Assembly (NCBI RefSeq): GCF_007827365.1 | Contig: NZ_VISI01000002.1 | Location: 439,001-503,000 of the forward strand | Reading direction: 5' to 3' | Source of the DNA: Olleya sp. Hel_I_94 | GTDB lineage: Bacteria; Bacteroidota; Bacteroidia; Flavobacteriales; Flavobacteriaceae | Length of the DNA stretch: 64,000 bases | Translations under genes and position numbers: made by a program | The notes under the pieces: generated by a model | What the model was told of the DNA's origin: nothing | Seen by the model: the letters and a program-made list of their open reading frames with translations, nothing else | The model's database searches: none | Shown: positions 25,442 to 32,814 of the stretch, piece by piece | Layout of the letters: every line of letters begins with the position of its first letter | Position numbering within the stretch: the first letter of the stretch is position 1

Positions 25442-26037
25442 AATTTTTGTAATTGTTGTTGGTAGTAGGTGTTTAGTTGCATGACCTCATCATAGCCACC
25501 ACGTTTTAGGGCTTCGCTGATATTACTTTGGGATTTGCCTAATAGTGTAGCTATTTCTTTTTGGTTTTTTGTAGGATGCTCCAAAACCGTTACAATAACA
25601 TTGGCAACTGTGCTGCTCCAGTTATTTGCGGTTAATAAGGCTAGATTTAGCATAATGTTTAAGGGTTGGTCCCAATCTGGTTGATTTGTGTTTATGGCTA
25701 GTGTTTGCTTTTTTAGGTTTTCAAAAGCTAAACCAGAGTTAACGTAAGCAGGACCATTGGATTCGGCTATTTTTTTAGCCTTATGGGTTTGCTGTCCTAA
25801 ACCAATTGCGATTCTGACATCGTATAATTTACTTTCTTTAATGGCTGCTTTTATATGTATAGCAGCTAATAATGCAACTTGTGGTGTGGTGATTAATTGA
25901 AAACTGTCTCCTCTAAAAATTTCCCAATCGTGTGGCTCTTGACCATATTGATCAAGCGTTTTTTTTAAAGTATCCAACCATTGCAAGACATTACCTTGTC
26001 TAGAATTTATAATATCTCCTGTTAACACTGCTATCAT
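25438..26037 (-). CDS. SatD family DNA-binding regulator
   Basis: 199 residues from the ATG at 26037. A TTG at 26085 would add 16 residues, but they would be encoded by the operator array and do not resemble the family. The N-terminal part (MIAVLTGDIINSRQG, FRGDSFQLIT, VRIAIGLGQ) is the nucleotide-cyclase-like SatD core. The C-terminal part (NQKEIATLLGKSQSNISEALKRGGYDEV) is a helix-turn-helix. It is likely an autoregulator: its promoter lies inside four 28-bp repeats. The small-molecule signal, if any, is unknown. It is coupled to the DUF3307 gene by a 4-nt overlap. Confidence 0.85.
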   Translation of the reverse strand: MIAVLTGDIINSRQGNVLQWLDTLKKTLDQYGQEPHDWEIFRGDSFQLITTPQVALLAAIHIKAAIKESKLYDVRIAIGLGQQTHKAKKIAESNGPAYVNSGLAFENLKKQTLAINTNQPDWDQPLNIMLNLALLTANNWSSTVANVIVTVLEHPTKNQKEIATLLGKSQSNISEALKRGGYDEVMQLNTYYQQQLQKL

Positions 26038-26060
26038 AGTACTACTATTTTTTATAAAGA

Positions 26061-26172
26061 TATCTGTTTTTAAGACGATATACAAATATATCTGCTTATA
26101 ATACGATAATTTAAAATATCTGCTTTAAAACAGATAATTAATTATATCTGATTATTAAAGCGATTACATGTA
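26061..26172 (-). repeat. Four-unit 28-bp tandem operator array upstream of satD
   Basis: TATCTG recurs at 26061, 26089, 26117 and 26145, an exact 28-bp period. In the first three units it pairs with a right arm to form an imperfect palindrome. That arm is CGATA in units 1 and 2 and CAGATA in unit 3 (TATCTGCTTTAAAACAGATA is a perfect palindrome). The fourth unit is weaker and runs into the 3' end of the YfcC carrier gene. The array covers the predicted satD promoter. Confidence 0.8.
26083..26090 (-). promoter_or_regulatory. satD -7 box within the repeat array
   Basis: CAAATATA on the plus strand reads TATATTTG on the minus strand, an exact TAnnTTTG. Transcription would start near 26076, giving a leader of about 40 nt to the ATG at 26037. 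Repeat unit 1 then lies over the start site and unit 2 over the spacer, a layout suited to repression. Confidence 0.6.
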
Positions 26173-27657
26173 GCTAGTCACTGTCATGACTACTAAAGTA
26201 AAGATAATTAGGATGATAAATAATGGCATTATAAATTTTAGCCATTTATTAAATCCTACTTTAACCACAGCTAAAGAGGCTAAAATTAAACCTGTTGGGT
26301 TAATAAAATAAAATAATCCCATACCAAATTGGTAAGCATTAACCACAATCTCTCTACCAATACCAACACTATCCGCTAAAGGTGACATGATTGGCATAGT
26401 TAGTACAGCCATACCAGAACTACTAGGTATAAAAAAGGATAAACCTGCATAAATAGCAGTTAAGGCACTAGCAAAAACACCTTTATTCATACCTTGTGTC
26501 ATTCCGCTAGCATAATGTAATAAGGTGTCACTAATTAAGCCATCTGCCATAATAACGGTTACACCACGTGCAATACCAATAATTAAGGCAACACCTAATA
26601 AATCTCCTGCACCTTTTACAAAGGTGTCTATAAAATCGGTTTCTTTAATCTTAGCAATAATACCAATTATGATAGATCCCACTAAAAAAGTAGAAGTCAT
26701 TTCCACAAACCACCACTCTAAAGCAACAACACCATAAATCATGATTATAAAGCAAAGCGCAAATACAATTAAGGATAATCTTAATCTAGTAGTAAAGGCT
26801 ACCGTTTTTGAGTTATTTTGTGTAAATAAGGCAGCAATTTGCTGTTGTTGGTCATAAATAATAGATTTTGTAGGATCTTTTTGGACACGTTTACCATATC
26901 TAATAATATAAATTAAAGCAATAGTCAGACAGGCAAACAACATAAAAAGACGAATCCATAATCCTGTGGTCCAACTAATTCCAGCCGAATCACTAGCAAT
27001 AATAGTACTAAACGGATTAATTGTTGAGCACATGGTACCAATCGAGCTTCCTAAAAAGATACAAGCAATACCAACCATAGCATCATATTTTGCTGCTAAA
27101 AACACAGGAATTAGAATAGGGAAGAAGGCGATAGTCTCTTCAGCAAAACCAAACGTTGTTCCGCCAGCAGCTACCAAAACAGTAACTAATATAATAAGGA
27201 TAAACTCGCGACCTTTTAAAGCATTTGCCAACCATCCAATACCAGCATCAAAAGCTCCTGTACTATTAATAATACCAATTAATCCTCCAATAATTAAAAC
27301 TAGAAAAATAATGTCTGAAGCCTCAATAATACCCTTAACTGGCGATTTTACAAAGTCGTAAAAACTTTGTGGTTTGGCTTCCAGCTGTTGGTAGGTATTT
27401 GGAATATTAATAGGTTTATAAATGTCGCCATTTGTAAATTTTTCTAACGGAATTTTAATATTTAAAGTCTCCAACGTTTCCTGAGTAGCAGGTAAGGTAA
27501 CAGATTGCTCTGTACTAACTCTAGTAAACTGATTAGATGTTTTATCGTAACCCAAGGTTTGGTATTTACCAGCAGGAACTAACCAAGTTAATAGCGTTAC
27601 TAATCCTGCAATAATTAGTAAAATGGTTTGTGCAGAAGGAAATTTAAGTGTTTTCAT
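26164..27657 (-). CDS. YfcC/DcuC-type C4-dicarboxylate or arginine/ornithine carrier
   Basis: 497 residues with about twelve membrane helices and a large periplasmic loop after the first (residues 35-95). Family features include FLVLIIGGLIGIINSTGAFDAGIGWL, TTFGFAEETIAFFPILIPVFLA, GSSIGTMCSTINPFSTIIAS and GLSFFIPSSSGMAVLTMPIM. The paired re-entrant Gly/Ser/Thr motifs are those of ion-transporter-like carriers in the YfcC group. The substrate is not readable from sequence; peptides, C4-dicarboxylates and basic amino acids are all reported in the wider family. Its last codons overlap the fourth repeat of the satD operator array. Confidence 0.85.
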   Translation of the reverse strand: MKTLKFPSAQTILLIIAGLVTLLTWLVPAGKYQTLGYDKTSNQFTRVSTEQSVTLPATQETLETLNIKIPLEKFTNGDIYKPINIPNTYQQLEAKPQSFYDFVKSPVKGIIEASDIIFLVLIIGGLIGIINSTGAFDAGIGWLANALKGREFILIILVTVLVAAGGTTFGFAEETIAFFPILIPVFLAAKYDAMVGIACIFLGSSIGTMCSTINPFSTIIASDSAGISWTTGLWIRLFMLFACLTIALIYIIRYGKRVQKDPTKSIIYDQQQQIAALFTQNNSKTVAFTTRLRLSLIVFALCFIIMIYGVVALEWWFVEMTSTFLVGSIIIGIIAKIKETDFIDTFVKGAGDLLGVALIIGIARGVTVIMADGLISDTLLHYASGMTQGMNKGVFASALTAIYAGLSFFIPSSSGMAVLTMPIMSPLADSVGIGREIVVNAYQFGMGLFYFINPTGLILASLAVVKVGFNKWLKFIMPLFIILIIFTLVVMTVTSYM

Positions 27658-27841
27658 GTATTATTTATTCAACTTTTTGAAAATCAAACACTATTTCAAA
27701 TAAATTAAAACAGTTTTTAAGATTACTAAAAGTTACGCTTTAAATGGTTATTTAATATTTTGAATATTGGTTTAGTGTTATTAAAGATAGTATTATTTTT
27801 AGCATACTATTACAAGTCAACGCTACAAAAATAAACAACAT

Positions 27842-28507
27842 ATGAACGTCGCTATCCATGAAAGTTGGAAAAATTATTTACAAACCGAATTTGATAAACC
27901 TTATTTTAAAGATTTAACTCAATTTGTAGACAATCAATATAAAACTGAAACTTGTTTTCCACCAGAAGATTTAATATTTAATGCTTTTAACACCTGTACT
28001 TTAAAGGCTTTAAAAGTCGTTATTATTGGTCAAGATCCTTACCACAATTACAACCAAGCTAACGGATTGTCGTTTAGTGTTAAAGATGATGTAAAACATC
28101 CACCATCTTTAGTAAACATTTTTAAAGAAATTGAAACAGATTTAGGTAAACCTTATCCGTCAAGCGGAAATTTAGAGCCTTGGGCTAAACAAGGCGTGTT
28201 TTTGCTAAATGCCACATTAACCGTTAGAGCACATGAAGCAGGTAGCCATCAAAACAAAGGTTGGGAAACCTTTACAGATGCTGTAATAAAAACTATTAGC
28301 AAGCAAAAAGAAAATGTTGTGTTTTTACTTTGGGGAGGATTTGCTAAGAAAAAAGCGAAGTTAATAGATGGTACAAAACATCATATATTAACCTCTGGAC
28401 ATCCATCACCATTAAGTGCTAATCGTGGGTATTGGTTTGGAAATAAACATTTTAGTCAGACTAACAGTTTGTTAATATCTGATGGGTTAGATTTGATAAA
28501 TTGGTAG
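27842..28507 (+). CDS. ung: Uracil-DNA glycosylase, family 1
   Basis: 221 residues, normal length. It excises uracil from DNA to start base excision repair. Motif A is GQDPYH with catalytic Asp at residue 65. The uracil-binding Phe lies in NGLSFSV. The C-terminal HPSPLSANRGYWFGNKHF supplies the catalytic His and minor-groove loop. All key residues are present. It stands divergent from the YfcC gene with a 184-nt gap, and ends at a shared bidirectional terminator. Confidence 0.97.
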   Translation: MNVAIHESWKNYLQTEFDKPYFKDLTQFVDNQYKTETCFPPEDLIFNAFNTCTLKALKVVIIGQDPYHNYNQANGLSFSVKDDVKHPPSLVNIFKEIETDLGKPYPSSGNLEPWAKQGVFLLNATLTVRAHEAGSHQNKGWETFTDAVIKTISKQKENVVFLLWGGFAKKKAKLIDGTKHHILTSGHPSPLSANRGYWFGNKHFSQTNSLLISDGLDLINW

Positions 28508-28648
28508 ATTTATAATTGTTGTAGTTTTTTGAAACTGCTTCGCGTTGTATGTCAAACACTCCGATTTTATTTCATAAAACCACCTCTCTTTGGCTAAAGT
28601 GAGGAGCTGTGTAAGATTGTGCTAATGTCTTTGAGATAAAGTATAAAT

Positions 28649-28679
28649 AAAAACGCCTCATTTTAAATGAGGCGTTTTT
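28649..28679. terminator. Bidirectional terminator between ung and the substrate-binding gene
   Basis: AAAACGCCTCA (28650-28660) pairs with TGAGGCGTTTT (28668-28678) around a 7-nt loop, with A-runs and T-runs on both sides. The flanking genes are convergent. Confidence 0.88.
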
Positions 28680-28684
28680 ATAAT

Positions 28685-29539
28685 TTATACATCTGCGACT
28701 AAATCTTCATACTTCCATTTTTCAGGAATAATATTTAATGCAAACAATTCGTCTTGTACTTTTTGTACTGTTTTTTTAGAAATATTTTCTTGCGACCATT
28801 CTGTTAAGCCTAACCATTCTTGCACGTCTTCCAATTCCTGCTCGTAGCGGTTTGCAATCATACGATCAATACTTGGTATATCTTTAAACTCTTGGGTTGT
28901 AGCATTAACAATGTCTAAAATAGCCTTCACATCGTCTTTATTGGTTTTCAAAAATTCTTCTCTAACAGCTATAACAAAACAAGGCCAAGGTGAAGGACAG
29001 TTGTCAACACGTCTAAATGTACCATTATCTACTAATGGTTTTGTGGTAAATTTTTCCCACATAAAGTAATCTGCTTTACCTTGGGTTAGTCCCTCAACAG
29101 CACCTTCAAGGTTTTTTATAACTTCAAAATCTAAATCTTTTTCTAAATCCCAACCGTTATTTTCTGCATTAATGTATGCCATTAAATGCGATCCAGAACC
29201 ATATCTGCTTATAGCAGCTTTGGTTCCTTTTAAATCTTCAATCTTATTATAGTCAGTGTTTGCAGCAACATGAATTCCCCATATTAATGGTGTTTTTACA
29301 AAAACTTGTACAATTTTAGACTTATTACCATCAATAATATCTTTAATAATCCCTTCTGTTAGGATTACTGCCATATCGATGTCACCATCTCTTAAGCCTT
29401 TACACATGGCTCCAGTGCCTCCAAAATAGTCTTTCCAACGTAAGTTGATATCTTGCTCTTTAAATTCGCCATTTTTTAAACCTAAATACCAAGCTAGATT
29501 AAAATGTTCTGGTACACCACCAATATTAATTTGTTTCAT
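28685..29539 (-). CDS. Periplasmic-binding-fold protein without signal peptide (SsuA/THI5-like)
   Basis: 284 residues. The fold is that of type 2 substrate-binding proteins: INIGGVPEHFNLAWYLGLKNGEFKEQDINLRW, GTGAMCKGLRDGDIDMAVILTEG, LKGTKAAISRYGSGSHLMAYI, and GKADYFMWEKFTTKPLVDNGTFRRVD. These resemble NMT1/THI5 and sulfonate-binding proteins. It begins directly at the first domain strand, with no signal peptide or lipobox, so it should stay in the cytoplasm. It could be an enzyme or a ligand sensor rather than a transport component. No ABC permease is nearby. It is the last gene of a tight four-gene operon, starting 1 nt after the phosphorylase stop. Confidence 0.75.
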   Translation of the reverse strand: MKQINIGGVPEHFNLAWYLGLKNGEFKEQDINLRWKDYFGGTGAMCKGLRDGDIDMAVILTEGIIKDIIDGNKSKIVQVFVKTPLIWGIHVAANTDYNKIEDLKGTKAAISRYGSGSHLMAYINAENNGWDLEKDLDFEVIKNLEGAVEGLTQGKADYFMWEKFTTKPLVDNGTFRRVDNCPSPWPCFVIAVREEFLKTNKDDVKAILDIVNATTQEFKDIPSIDRMIANRYEQELEDVQEWLGLTEWSQENISKKTVQKVQDELFALNIIPEKWKYEDLVADV

Positions 29540-29540
29540 C

Positions 29541-30410
29541 TTAACTAACTATTTTATCTAACGTATATGTAATTAACTGATCTACTATTTTTTTAGGATC
29601 TTTACTAAATTCTCCAGTAGCACGATTGGCTATAATAGCATTCATGGATACAGCACGATGACCCAATAATTTAGATAAACCGTAAATTCCGGCAGTTTCC
29701 ATTTCTAAATTAGTTATAGGTTGATTGTTAAAATTAAAACTAGCAAGTTTATCGTTTAAATCGTTATCCTGAATGGATAATCTTAATACACGACCTTGTG
29801 GTCCATAAAAACCAACATTTGTTGCTGTAAAGCCTTTAGTGGTTTGATCAGATTCTAATTTTGCAGCTAAGTCTTTATCTACTGCTACGATATAGGGTTT
29901 TGATTTTTCCGAAGCCCAATTTGTATGCGCAACTAAGGCATCTGCTACATCAGTTTGTTGTATGTGTTTACTATTATAAAAATGAAGTAGACTATCAAAT
30001 CCACAAGCTTTTTCGCTTATTACAAAGGTATCAATAGCAATGTCTTTTTGAATAGAACCAGAGGTGCCAATACGAATTATATCTAAAGACTTGTGCGTTT
30101 TATTTATGGTTCTGGTTTTTAAATCTATATTAACCAAAGCATCTAATTCATTAAACACAATATCGATATTATCAGTTCCAATTCCAGTTGATATAACGGT
30201 TATACGTTTACCTTTGTACATTCCTGTTTGAGTATGAAACTCTCTTTTACGGGTTGTAAACTCAACCGAATCAAAGTATTTTGTTACTCCAGAAACACGA
30301 TCAGGATCACCTACAGTAATAATCGTATCTGCAATATGTTCTGGTTTTAAATTAAGATGGTAAACACTACCATCAGGATTTAAAATTAATTCTGATTCTT
30401 GTATAGCCAT
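29541..30410 (-). CDS. Nucleoside phosphorylase (uridine phosphorylase type)
   Basis: 289 residues of the NP-I family. ADTIITVGDPDRV binds phosphate, TGMYKGKRITVISTGIGTDNIDIVFNEL is the family core, and DIIRIGTSGSIQ follows. The C-terminal NLEMETAGIYGLSKLLGH has the E-M-E-T motif that contacts ribose. Uridine phosphorylases cleave uridine with phosphate to uracil and ribose-1-phosphate. The hexameric Udp type is the best fit, though a purine nucleoside cannot be excluded. Its ATG follows the stop of the DUF1835 gene without any gap. Confidence 0.88.
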   Translation of the reverse strand: MAIQESELILNPDGSVYHLNLKPEHIADTIITVGDPDRVSGVTKYFDSVEFTTRKREFHTQTGMYKGKRITVISTGIGTDNIDIVFNELDALVNIDLKTRTINKTHKSLDIIRIGTSGSIQKDIAIDTFVISEKACGFDSLLHFYNSKHIQQTDVADALVAHTNWASEKSKPYIVAVDKDLAAKLESDQTTKGFTATNVGFYGPQGRVLRLSIQDNDLNDKLASFNFNNQPITNLEMETAGIYGLSKLLGHRAVSMNAIIANRATGEFSKDPKKIVDQLITYTLDKIVS

Positions 30411-31340
30411 TTATATGGTATGTATTAATTTATTTTCTGTTTTATTGTATTGGTAGTCCGCTTTATTAACGCCTCCAAATCTAAAATTGGTATCAATTAT
30501 TTTAAAGAAGTTTTTTTGATGCTCTAATGCTAAATGCCCATTTCTATTAAGTATCAATGTCTCTTCAGTTTCATCATAAAATAGGTGTAACCTATCAATC
30601 ATGCGTTCTAATTGTAAATCTCCAAAACCATAATAGCCTTGATAATGTATACAGTATCCAAGTAGGTGATGGCGTGATTTAATTTTGTATTCTTTGATTA
30701 ATTTTAAAGTATTGTACTCTAAGGTATTTAAACCGCTTCTTGTATCCGGAAAACGACGTAAATGTGCTTTTAAGCAATTGCTTAAATATTTAAAACTAGA
30801 AGGTCTAACAATTAACTCTTTTAATAAATTATGGTCTTCTTCACAATATATTCGCCATGCTTTTTGTGCAGTTGCAATATCATCAACATTTAATTTGATT
30901 TTGTTTTCAAACTCTTTTAATAGTTGTTTTTCAGATAATTGTGCAAGTCCTTTTAAGTCTTTTTCGCCTTCAATACGACCGCTACAAACTAAATATAAAG
31001 GTAACTTTATTCCTTTTTGTTTAATTAAACTAATAGCAGCTATTAAGTTAATATGACAAAATAAGTCATATTCAAACCATAAAATAATTTGGCTGTAGTT
31101 AGAGACATCGTTTAGTTTATTAAACTCAGTCTTGATTCTATCTACATCATACTCGACATCATAGGTGTTTTCTAGAAACGTTTGTCTAATTTCAAAAAAA
31201 TTAGGTGTGTCAAAGTCTTTTAGGGTAGGACCTTCACACAGCATTTCGTGCCAAGTCAACATGTCGCCTTCAAAATTTAATTTTTTAAGGACATCTGTAA
31301 CATTAGATCCATTGGTGATATGTAGACTAGTTTGACTCAT
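30411..31340 (-). CDS. DUF1835 domain protein
   Basis: 309 residues from the ATG at 31340. This start is favoured over one eight codons upstream because a strong GGAGGT lies 6-10 nt before it, unusual in this phylum, and because it sits directly after the SUI1 stop. The N-terminal DUF1835 domain reads SLHITNGSNVTDVLKKLNFEGDMLTWHEMLCEGP. A DUF3658-like C-terminal part follows (HLLGYCIHYQGYYGFGDLQLERMIDRL). Function is unknown in all members. The gene is embedded in a four-gene operon with 0-1 nt junctions. Confidence 0.85.
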   Translation of the reverse strand: MSQTSLHITNGSNVTDVLKKLNFEGDMLTWHEMLCEGPTLKDFDTPNFFEIRQTFLENTYDVEYDVDRIKTEFNKLNDVSNYSQIILWFEYDLFCHINLIAAISLIKQKGIKLPLYLVCSGRIEGEKDLKGLAQLSEKQLLKEFENKIKLNVDDIATAQKAWRIYCEEDHNLLKELIVRPSSFKYLSNCLKAHLRRFPDTRSGLNTLEYNTLKLIKEYKIKSRHHLLGYCIHYQGYYGFGDLQLERMIDRLHLFYDETEETLILNRNGHLALEHQKNFFKIIDTNFRFGGVNKADYQYNKTENKLIHTI

Positions 31341-31341
31341 T

Positions 31342-31668
31342 TTAACCTCCAACTCGTTTAACATTAAAACCTTTATCTTTAAGAATAGCCATTATTTTAT
31401 CGCGATAATCACCTTGGATAATAATTTTATCATCTTTAAAACTTCCACCAACACTTAAAGTTTGTTTTAGCTCTTTGGCCAAAAGTTTAAAATCTTCTGT
31501 AACTCCAGTATACCCTTCCAAAATTGTAATAGGTTTCCCTTTACGTTTTTCGTATTTACAAAGTATTGGGTCATCTTGTAGCCAGATATCACTAATGTCT
31601 TCTTGTTCTTCGATATTTTCCGACACGTGATCTGGAAAAAGATTTTTTAATTGATCTTTTAAATCCAT
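31342..31668 (-). CDS. SUI1/eIF1-like translation factor (YciH type)
   Basis: 108 residues. An acidic N-terminal extension of about 40 residues precedes the SUI1 domain: KYEKRKGKPITILEGYTGVTEDFKLLAKELKQTLSVGGSFKDDKIIIQGDYRDKIMAILKDKGF. This is the YciH form of the eIF1 fold. It binds the small ribosomal subunit and is thought to discriminate against aberrant initiation complexes. The stop overlaps the Shine-Dalgarno region of the DUF1835 gene, with one base between stop and next ATG, so the two are probably translated together. Confidence 0.9.
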   Translation of the reverse strand: MDLKDQLKNLFPDHVSENIEEQEDISDIWLQDDPILCKYEKRKGKPITILEGYTGVTEDFKLLAKELKQTLSVGGSFKDDKIIIQGDYRDKIMAILKDKGFNVKRVGG

Positions 31669-31741
31669 TGTAGTAGTATTCCGTTTACAGATATGTAGAC
31701 TTTAGTCAATGATTATTAACTAAAGTCTAATGCCTGTTAAC

Positions 31742-32689
31742 TTATTTTTTAAGCCCAAGTTCTCTTAAACGTTCGTCTAAAAATTCTCCAGCAGTAATAT
31801 CTTCAAATTGTTTTGGATTAGCATCATCTACACAACTATCTAAAACATCTAGTTTCATTTCGCTAATAGGATGCATGAAAAAAGGAATTGAATAACGTGA
31901 AGTTCCCCAAAGTTCTCTTGGTGGATTAATTACTCGGTGTATTGTAGATTTTAATTTGTTGTTGGTATGTCTAGATAACATATCACCAACATTAATCATT
32001 AATTCGTCTGGTTCTGCAATAGCATCAATCCATTCACCTTTATGGTTTTGCACTTGTAATCCACGACCTTGTGCACCCATTAATAATGTGATTAAATTAA
32101 TATCACCATGTGCAGCAGCACGTACAGCATTATCAGGCTCTTGTGTAATAGGAGGATAGTGGATAGGTCGTAAAATTGAGTTTCCGTTGTGGATATAATT
32201 ATCAAAATACGTTTCTTCTAAACCTAAGTATAACGCTAAAGCACGTAACACGTATTTAGCAGTTTCTTCTAATTTTTGGTAGGCTTTTTTACCGACTTCA
32301 TTAAAATGAGCCAACTCATTAACCGTAACATTTTCAGGATATTCCTTTGCACGTTCAGCATCATCTTCAACATATTGTCCAAAATGCCAAAACTCTTTTA
32401 AATCACCTTCTTTTTTACCTTTTGCACTTTCTTTTCCAAAAGACACGTAACCACGTTGTCCTCCAATTCCAGGGATTTCGTAGTTGTGTTTGGTCTCTAA
32501 TGGTAAAGAGAAAAAGTTTTTTATTTCTTTATATAAATCGTCAACTAAGGCTTCATCAAGTAAATGCCCTTTTAAGGCTACAAACCCAATTTCTTCATAG
32601 GCTTTCCCTATCTCAGCAACAAATTTTTGTTTTCTAACAGGATCTCCAGATGTAAAATCCTTTAAATTAACGCTAGGTATGCTATTCAT
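31742..32689 (-). CDS. 2-oxoglutarate/Fe(II)-dependent oxygenase, isopenicillin-N-synthase family
   Basis: 315 residues. The N-terminal DIOX_N region (IPSVNLKDFTSGDP, AYEEIGFVALKGH) is followed by the double-stranded beta-helix core. Iron ligands are His194 and Asp196 (AAHGDINLITLL) and His251 (STIHRVINPP). The co-substrate pair is R265-x-S267 (SRYSIPFF), which suggests 2-oxoglutarate use. The family includes gibberellin, flavone and ethylene-forming oxygenases; bacterial members' substrates are mostly unknown. A TACATTTG box precedes the start. The SUI1 operon lies 73 nt downstream and may be read through from here. Confidence 0.88.
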   Translation of the reverse strand: MNSIPSVNLKDFTSGDPVRKQKFVAEIGKAYEEIGFVALKGHLLDEALVDDLYKEIKNFFSLPLETKHNYEIPGIGGQRGYVSFGKESAKGKKEGDLKEFWHFGQYVEDDAERAKEYPENVTVNELAHFNEVGKKAYQKLEETAKYVLRALALYLGLEETYFDNYIHNGNSILRPIHYPPITQEPDNAVRAAAHGDINLITLLMGAQGRGLQVQNHKGEWIDAIAEPDELMINVGDMLSRHTNNKLKSTIHRVINPPRELWGTSRYSIPFFMHPISEMKLDVLDSCVDDANPKQFEDITAGEFLDERLRELGLKK

Positions 32690-32717
32690 CTTTATTATTT
32701 TATAAGTGTAATATATA

Positions 32718-32725
32718 CAAATGTA
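32718..32725 (-). promoter_or_regulatory. -7 box of the 2OG-Fe(II) oxygenase gene
   Basis: CAAATGTA on the plus strand is TACATTTG on the minus strand, an exact TAnnTTTG. It predicts a start about 22 nt before the ATG at 32689. The -33 element is not clear. Confidence 0.5.
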
Positions 32726-32793
32726 GCGAAAACATTGGAAAAATGGTAGTCATATTTTTTTTAAAGTGCTCATTTATTTTTAAGCAATTATTC

Positions 32794-32801
32794 TATATTT
32801 G
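32794..32801 (+). promoter_or_regulatory. -7 box of the E1 dehydrogenase gene
   Basis: TATATTTG matches TAnnTTTG exactly. Transcription would start near 32808, only about 7 nt before the first ATG (32815) and 40 nt before the next in-frame ATG (32848). Confidence 0.5.
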
Positions 32802-32814
32802 ACAAACGCTATTT

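Noticed and set aside
26038..26085. TTG at 26085 as the start of satD
   Set aside because: The added residues are encoded by operator repeats and lie upstream of the predicted transcription start.
26061..26172. Regular 28-bp repeats as a CRISPR array
   Set aside because: The units are contiguous, with no spacers of unrelated sequence. Each is an imperfect palindrome over a promoter, and no cas genes are present.
26966..27361. A 131-codon plus-strand frame
   Set aside because: It is antisense to the YfcC carrier; its composition is the shadow of hydrophobic membrane-helix codons and it has no start signal or domain.
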